DNA of 8,657 nucleotides from DATAFO01 sp046728935 (lineage in GTDB: Bacteria; Actinomycetota; Thermoleophilia; Solirubrobacterales; 70-9), in NCBI GenBank assembly GCA_046728935.1, contig JBKPFS010000180.1, forward strand, positions 1 through 8,657. The letters run 5' to 3'. Under the pieces are notes generated by a model that saw only the letters and a program-made list of their open reading frames with translations, searched no databases and was not told the DNA's origin. The translations under genes were made by a program, and so were the position numbers. Shown in pieces: positions 5,474 to 8,657 of the stretch. Each line of letters begins with the position of its first letter. Position 1 is the first letter of the stretch.

Positions 5474-5884
5474 ATGCCCGAGATCTGGCTAGTCGTCCGC
5501 GACGGACCCGACGCGGGGCGCGAGTGGCGCGTCACCGAGCAGCTCGTGATCGGCCGCGCCGGAAGCGCCGACGTCGTCCTCTCCGACCCCACGATCTCCC
5601 GCCGCCACGCCGCGGTGAGCACCCAGGGCGAGACCGCCGTGGTCGAGGACCTCGGCTCATCGAACGGCACCTACGTCAACGGCAAGCCCGTCGCCGAGGG
5701 CAGTCGCGTGATCGAGGGCGACGTCATCCGCCTCGGTCGCGACACCACGGTCGAGGTGTCGGTCGGGCCGACGGGCGCTCACACCCCGACCGGCGAGCCC
5801 ACCGTGATCGAACCCGCGGCGGAGGACCCGGCGCCCTCGGACGCCCTCGAGGACCGCCCCGGCGGCGGCACCCCCAACTCCTGA
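5474..5884 (+). CDS. Small FHA-domain protein
   Basis: The 136-residue protein is a nearly bare forkhead-associated domain, a phosphothreonine-binding module. Residues 3-24 form the first strands (IWLVVRDGPDAGREW). The conserved residues are in place: Gly27-Arg28 in VIGR, Ser42-x2-His45 in ISRRHA, and Asn64-Gly65 in GSSNGTYVNG (61-70). The domain ends near residue 97. The last 40 residues are Pro/Glu/Thr-rich and disordered, with TPTGEPT as a possible phosphorylation segment. Known FHA proteins read Ser/Thr kinase signals in the actinobacterial cytosol. No kinase gene is visible here. TTTAGACT (5458-5465) lies just upstream of the ATG and could be a -10 element giving a nearly leaderless message. 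The next gene follows after 18 bp, so a shared transcript is likely, though a functional link is not shown. Confidence 0.93.
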   Translation: MPEIWLVVRDGPDAGREWRVTEQLVIGRAGSADVVLSDPTISRRHAAVSTQGETAVVEDLGSSNGTYVNGKPVAEGSRVIEGDVIRLGRDTTVEVSVGPTGAHTPTGEPTVIEPAAEDPAPSDALEDRPGGGTPNS

Positions 5885-5902
5885 AGCGCCCCGGGTGATG
5901 CG

Positions 5903-7279
5903 ATGAGCGACCGCGTCTGCGTGATCGGCGCCGGGTCGTCGGGCATCGCCTGTTGCCAGGTGCTCGACGCGCGCGGGATCCCCTTCGACTGCTTCGAGGT
6001 GGGATCAGAGCTGGGCGGCAACTGGCGCTACATGAACGACAACGGGATGTCGTCCGCCTACCGCTCCCTCCACATCAACACGTCGCGCCGGATGATGGCC
6101 TACGCCGCCTTCCCGCTGCCCGGCGACTACCCGGACTACCCCGACCACTTCCTCATCGCTCGCTACTTCGACGACTACGTCGACCACTTCGGCCTCCGCG
6201 ACAAGATTAGCTTCAGAACCGCGGTCACCCTGGTCGAGCCGGTGGGGGAGGGCAAGTGGCTGGTCGAATGGCGCCGTCCGGGAGGCGAGCACGGCTCGGG
6301 CACCTACGGCGCGGTGATGGTCGCCAACGGACACCACTGGGACCCCCGCTGGCCCGAGCCGCCCTTCCCCGGCCAGGACGAGTTCGCCGGCAGCCAGATG
6401 CACTCCCACGACTACAAGGAGCCCGACGTCCTCGAGGGCGAGCGCGTCCTGGTGCTCGGCATCGGCAACTCGGCCACCGACATCGCCGTCGAGAGCTCGC
6501 GCCACGCCGACGCCACGTTCCTCGCCATGCGCCGCGGCGCCTGGATCATCCCCAAGTACCTCAAGGGCCGGCCCACCGACGAGCTCGGCAACGCCCTCAC
6601 CTCGCGCCTTCCGCTGCCGATCCTTCGGCTCTTCTACCGCCGCAGCCTGAAGCTCGCCGCCGGCTACCCCCAGGACTTCGGGCTCCCGGAGCCCGACCAC
6701 AAGCTCGCCGAGGCGCACCCGACGATCTCCTCCGACATCCTGCCGCGGATCGGCCACGGCGACATCGTCGTGAAGCCGAACATCGATTCCTTCCCCGGCG
6801 GCCGCATGGTCCGCTTCGTCGACGCCACCGAGGAGGAGATCGACCTCGTGATCTGGTGCACCGGCTACAGGATCAGCTTCCCCTTCTTCGACCCGGCGCT
6901 GATCGCGGCCCCGGACAACCGGATCCCGCTCTACCGGCGCGTCGTTCATCCCGACCACCCCGGGCTCTTCTTCATCGGCCTCGTGCAGCCGCTGGGGGCG
7001 ATCATGCCGATCGCCGAGGCGCAGGCGGAGTGGGTCGCCGACCTGCTCGAGGGGAAGACGACCCTTCCCGACCCCGAGCGCATGCGTCGCGTGATCGACC
7101 GCGAGGACGCCCGCATGGCCCGCCGGTACGTCGCCTCGAAGCGCCACACCATCCAGGTCGACTTCGAGCCCTACATGCGGACGATTCGACGCGAGCGCCG
7201 GGCCGGGCGCCGGCGCGGGCTGCTCTCCCGGCTGCGCGCCGACCGGGCGCACGAGCTGCGCGTCGGGACAACCGGTTGA
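5903..7279 (+). CDS. FMO-like flavin-dependent monooxygenase
   Basis: The 458-residue protein has the two-dinucleotide-domain plan of class B flavin monooxygenases. The FAD motif GAGSSG is at residues 9-14 (VCVIGAGSSG), ELGGNWRY at 36-43 is the FAD-contacting segment, and the fingerprint FxGxxxHxxxYK is at 161-172 (FAGSQMHSHDYK). The NADPH motif GIGNSA is at 186-191, and the late WCTGY is at 318-322. The fingerprint ends in Tyr-Lys, as in FMOs and N- or S-oxygenases, and not in the Trp of classical Baeyer-Villiger enzymes; some FMO-type proteins still do Baeyer-Villiger reactions. Likely activity is NADPH- and O2-dependent oxygenation of a small lipophilic or nucleophilic substrate in the cytosol. 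GGGTGA precedes the ATG. Its TGA overlaps the TTG start of an esterase, implying coupled translation. The basic C-terminus (425-450) is unusual. Confidence 0.93.
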   Translation: MSDRVCVIGAGSSGIACCQVLDARGIPFDCFEVGSELGGNWRYMNDNGMSSAYRSLHINTSRRMMAYAAFPLPGDYPDYPDHFLIARYFDDYVDHFGLRDKISFRTAVTLVEPVGEGKWLVEWRRPGGEHGSGTYGAVMVANGHHWDPRWPEPPFPGQDEFAGSQMHSHDYKEPDVLEGERVLVLGIGNSATDIAVESSRHADATFLAMRRGAWIIPKYLKGRPTDELGNALTSRLPLPILRLFYRRSLKLAAGYPQDFGLPEPDHKLAEAHPTISSDILPRIGHGDIVVKPNIDSFPGGRMVRFVDATEEEIDLVIWCTGYRISFPFFDPALIAAPDNRIPLYRRVVHPDHPGLFFIGLVQPLGAIMPIAEAQAEWVADLLEGKTTLPDPERMRRVIDREDARMARRYVASKRHTIQVDFEPYMRTIRRERRAGRRRGLLSRLRADRAHELRVGTTG

Positions 7280-8325
7280 GTCCGATCGGGCTCGCCTCCG
7301 CGCTCGAGCGCGGCCTCAGCCGCCTCGCCGCCGCCACTCCGACCCGCGTCAAACGCCTGATCGCCGGCGCCCCGATCCGGATCGACGGCCAGGAGCTGCA
7401 CCCCGACGCGCAGGCGATGCTTCGCATCGGTCGCCTGCTGGGATCCGAGCGCGCCGACCTGCCGATCGACGTCCAGCGGGCGAAGACGCGCCGCGAGGCC
7501 CGCCTCGTCGCCGGCAGGCAGATCGCAGTCGGCGCCGTCGAGTCGCTCACGGTGCCCGGCGGCGACGGCCCCCTCGACGCGCGCCTCTACGTCCCCGAGG
7601 CCGCAGCCGACGAAGGCCCGCTCACCGTCTACTTCCACGGCGGCGGCTGGTGCATCGGCGACCTGCACACGCACGACCAGTCCTGCCGCTACCTCTGCCG
7701 CCGCTCCCGCGCGCGTGTGCTGAGCGTCGCGTACCGGCTCGCCCCCGAGCACCCGTTCCCGGCGCCCCTCGACGACGCCATCGCCACCTTCCGCTTCGTC
7801 GCCGCGGACGGCGGAGCGGCGCTCGGCGCCGACCCCGGGCGGATCGCGATCGCCGGCGACAGCGCCGGCGCCAACCTCGCAACCGTGGCCGCCCGGCTGC
7901 TCCGCGACGAGGGCGGCCCGACCCCCGTCTTCCAGGCGCTCAGCTACCCGGTCGCCGACCTCTCGCGTAAGCGGCCGTCGTACCGCCTCTTTGCGGAGGG
8001 CTTCTACCTCACCGAGCGCCGCATGCACCGCTGGCACCGCCTCTATCTCGCCGACCGCGTCGCAGCCGACGACCCCTGCGTCTCGCCGCTCCTCGCCGAC
8101 GACCTCGCGGGCCTTCCCCCCGCTTACGTCCTGGTCGCGGGCTTCGACCCGCTTCGCGACGAAGTCAGGGAGTACGCGTCGGCGCTCACCGGGGCCGGGG
8201 TGGAGGTGACGATGGGCGAGGCGCTCGACCTCTTCCACGGCTTCATCAGCGCGGTCGGGGTCAGCGCGCGCTTCCGCGCCGCGATCGACCCGCTCGCCGA
8301 CGCCCTCGGCGCCGCCCTCGGCTGA
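7276..8325 (+). CDS. Alpha/beta-hydrolase, hormone-sensitive-lipase (family IV) esterase
   Basis: This frame is open far upstream through the monooxygenase gene, but family homology begins only here, so I set the start at TTG 7276, which overlaps the previous stop as TTGA. The 349-residue protein has the family IV signatures: oxyanion motif HGGGW at 121-125, nucleophile elbow GDSAG at 194-198 with Ser196, and Asp291 (DPLRDE) and His321 (LFHGF) completing the triad. RLAPEHPFPAPLDDA (154-168) is also typical. The N-terminal part (IRIDGQELHPDAQAMLRIGR) matches the cap region of actinobacterial HSL-type esterases. These cytosolic enzymes hydrolyse short- or medium-chain esters. Paired with the monooxygenase, it could cleave esters made by oxygenation; this is inference. 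The gene ends 3 bp from a convergent gene. A GTG or ATG further inside is less likely, since it would cut the cap region. Confidence 0.92.
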   Translation: MSPIGLASALERGLSRLAAATPTRVKRLIAGAPIRIDGQELHPDAQAMLRIGRLLGSERADLPIDVQRAKTRREARLVAGRQIAVGAVESLTVPGGDGPLDARLYVPEAAADEGPLTVYFHGGGWCIGDLHTHDQSCRYLCRRSRARVLSVAYRLAPEHPFPAPLDDAIATFRFVAADGGAALGADPGRIAIAGDSAGANLATVAARLLRDEGGPTPVFQALSYPVADLSRKRPSYRLFAEGFYLTERRMHRWHRLYLADRVAADDPCVSPLLADDLAGLPPAYVLVAGFDPLRDEVREYASALTGAGVEVTMGEALDLFHGFISAVGVSARFRAAIDPLADALGAALG

Positions 8326-8328
8326 GCC

Positions 8329-8657
8329 CTACCGCCTCGGCTTCTTCTCGCAGTAGGCGAAGGTCGTCAGGTCCGGCGTTCCGACGTTGCCGTAGCCGGA
8401 CACCTCCCACTTTCGCTTGGAGATTCGGTGCGACCCGAAGACCCTTGCAAGCTCGAACATCGGCGTGTCCATCACCTCGGCCTGGAAGCCGCCGGAAACG
8501 ACCCGCTGGCGTCGTCAACAGGTCGCCGTCACCGGCGCCACTTCGCTCGTCGCCAGCGTGTCAGTGGTCGATTTCTCCTTCAGGCCCCTCGCGTGCCGGT
8601 CGCAGTACGCGGTAACGGTGAGCTCGAACGACCCACCCTCGGAGAATGTCTCGACCG
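8329..8657 (-). pseudogene. GGF/YC repeat protein, 3' part, with in-frame TGA
   Basis: Read from the right edge, the minus strand encodes VETFSEGGSFELTVTAYC, a linker with KEKSTTDTLATSEVAPVTATC, then TGA (8517-8515), then RRQRVVSGGFQAEV, RKWEVSGYGN and TTFAYCEKKPRR before TAG (8331-8329). Both sides of the TGA match the repeat protein at 2915-3724: ARC-x-RNQRVVSGGF and VYAYC-x-KQPKK are its last-repeat equivalents. The frame remains intact for 61 codons after the TGA, so the change is recent, a sequencing error, or read through. The codon may once have been CGA (Arg) or GGA (Gly). The 5' part lies outside the window. The gene's stop is 3 bp from that of the convergent esterase. Confidence 0.72.

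Noticed and set aside
6005..7252. Minus-strand 415-codon frame
   Set aside because: It lies fully opposite the monooxygenase gene, is low-complexity Val/Ala/Gly/Asp-rich, and is a shadow of GC-biased codons.
6256..7275. Upstream extension of the esterase frame, as a 689-residue fusion
   Set aside because: The extra part is Arg/Pro-rich out-of-frame reading of the monooxygenase gene; family sequence begins at 7276.
7171..8238. Minus-strand 355-codon frame
   Set aside because: It is opposite the esterase, has shadow composition, and no family motif.
8515..8517. Selenocysteine at the in-frame TGA
   Set aside because: Equivalent positions in the family are Gly, Pro or Lys, not Cys, and no selenocysteine machinery or convincing element is visible; a nonsense mutation or base error is simpler.
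1..8657. CRISPR arrays, insertion sequences, integrases
   Set aside because: I saw no regularly spaced direct repeats, no transposase or integrase motifs, and no terminal inverted repeats with target duplications. No copy of the tRNA 3' end suggesting an attachment site was noticed.

Overview
The window is 8.66 kb of GC-rich bacterial DNA in which the intact genes have strongly GC-biased third codon positions. Short intergenic gaps, GTG and TTG starts, a RsbW-like ATPase-fold protein, several SnoaL-like proteins starting MSQEN/MSQEK, and a small FHA protein all suggest a high-GC actinobacterium. My best guess is the Thermoleophilia/Solirubrobacterales; this is an inference from protein style, not a database match.

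Layout, left to right. (1) 1-321: 3' end of a threonine-aldolase-like gene. (2) 416-907: a degenerate anti-sigma-type HATPase-fold protein, facing a SnoaL-like gene on the minus strand (945-1355). (3) 1577-1853, minus: a 2TM-domain membrane protein split by a one-base frameshift. (4) 1854-2595: about 740 bp with no convincing gene, holding a perfect 11-bp inverted repeat and a hairpin just before the next gene. (5) 2596-3724: a CxxC/CxxC mini zinc-ribbon protein, then a secreted protein built of three degenerate repeats, each with a Cys...GGF...W...YC pattern. (6) 3725-4751: a run of broken genes, including a SnoaL tail with a lost stop, a frameshifted SnoaL gene and a 31-codon SnoaL stub. (7) 4827-4899: tRNA-Thr(GGT), followed only 9 nt later by a 74-codon unknown ORF, which overlaps a convergent membrane-protein gene (5021-5413, minus) by 113 nt. 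(8) 5474-8325: a plus-strand run of FHA protein, flavin monooxygenase and HSL-family esterase; the last two overlap through TTGA. (9) 8329-8657, minus: the 3' end of a second member of the GGF/YC repeat family, interrupted by an in-frame TGA.

How it works together. The clearest functional unit is the FMO-like monooxygenase plus alpha/beta-hydrolase pair, which fits oxygenation of a small lipophilic substrate followed by ester hydrolysis. The substrate cannot be read from the sequence. The other notable theme is decay: four family-recognisable reading frames carry a frameshift, nonsense codon or truncation, and one old stop codon looks mutated to sense. Either the region is an accessory graveyard or the assembly has base errors; reads could separate the two.

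The most novel-looking material is the Cys-paired GGF/YC repeat family, present twice in the window, for which I know no assigned function.
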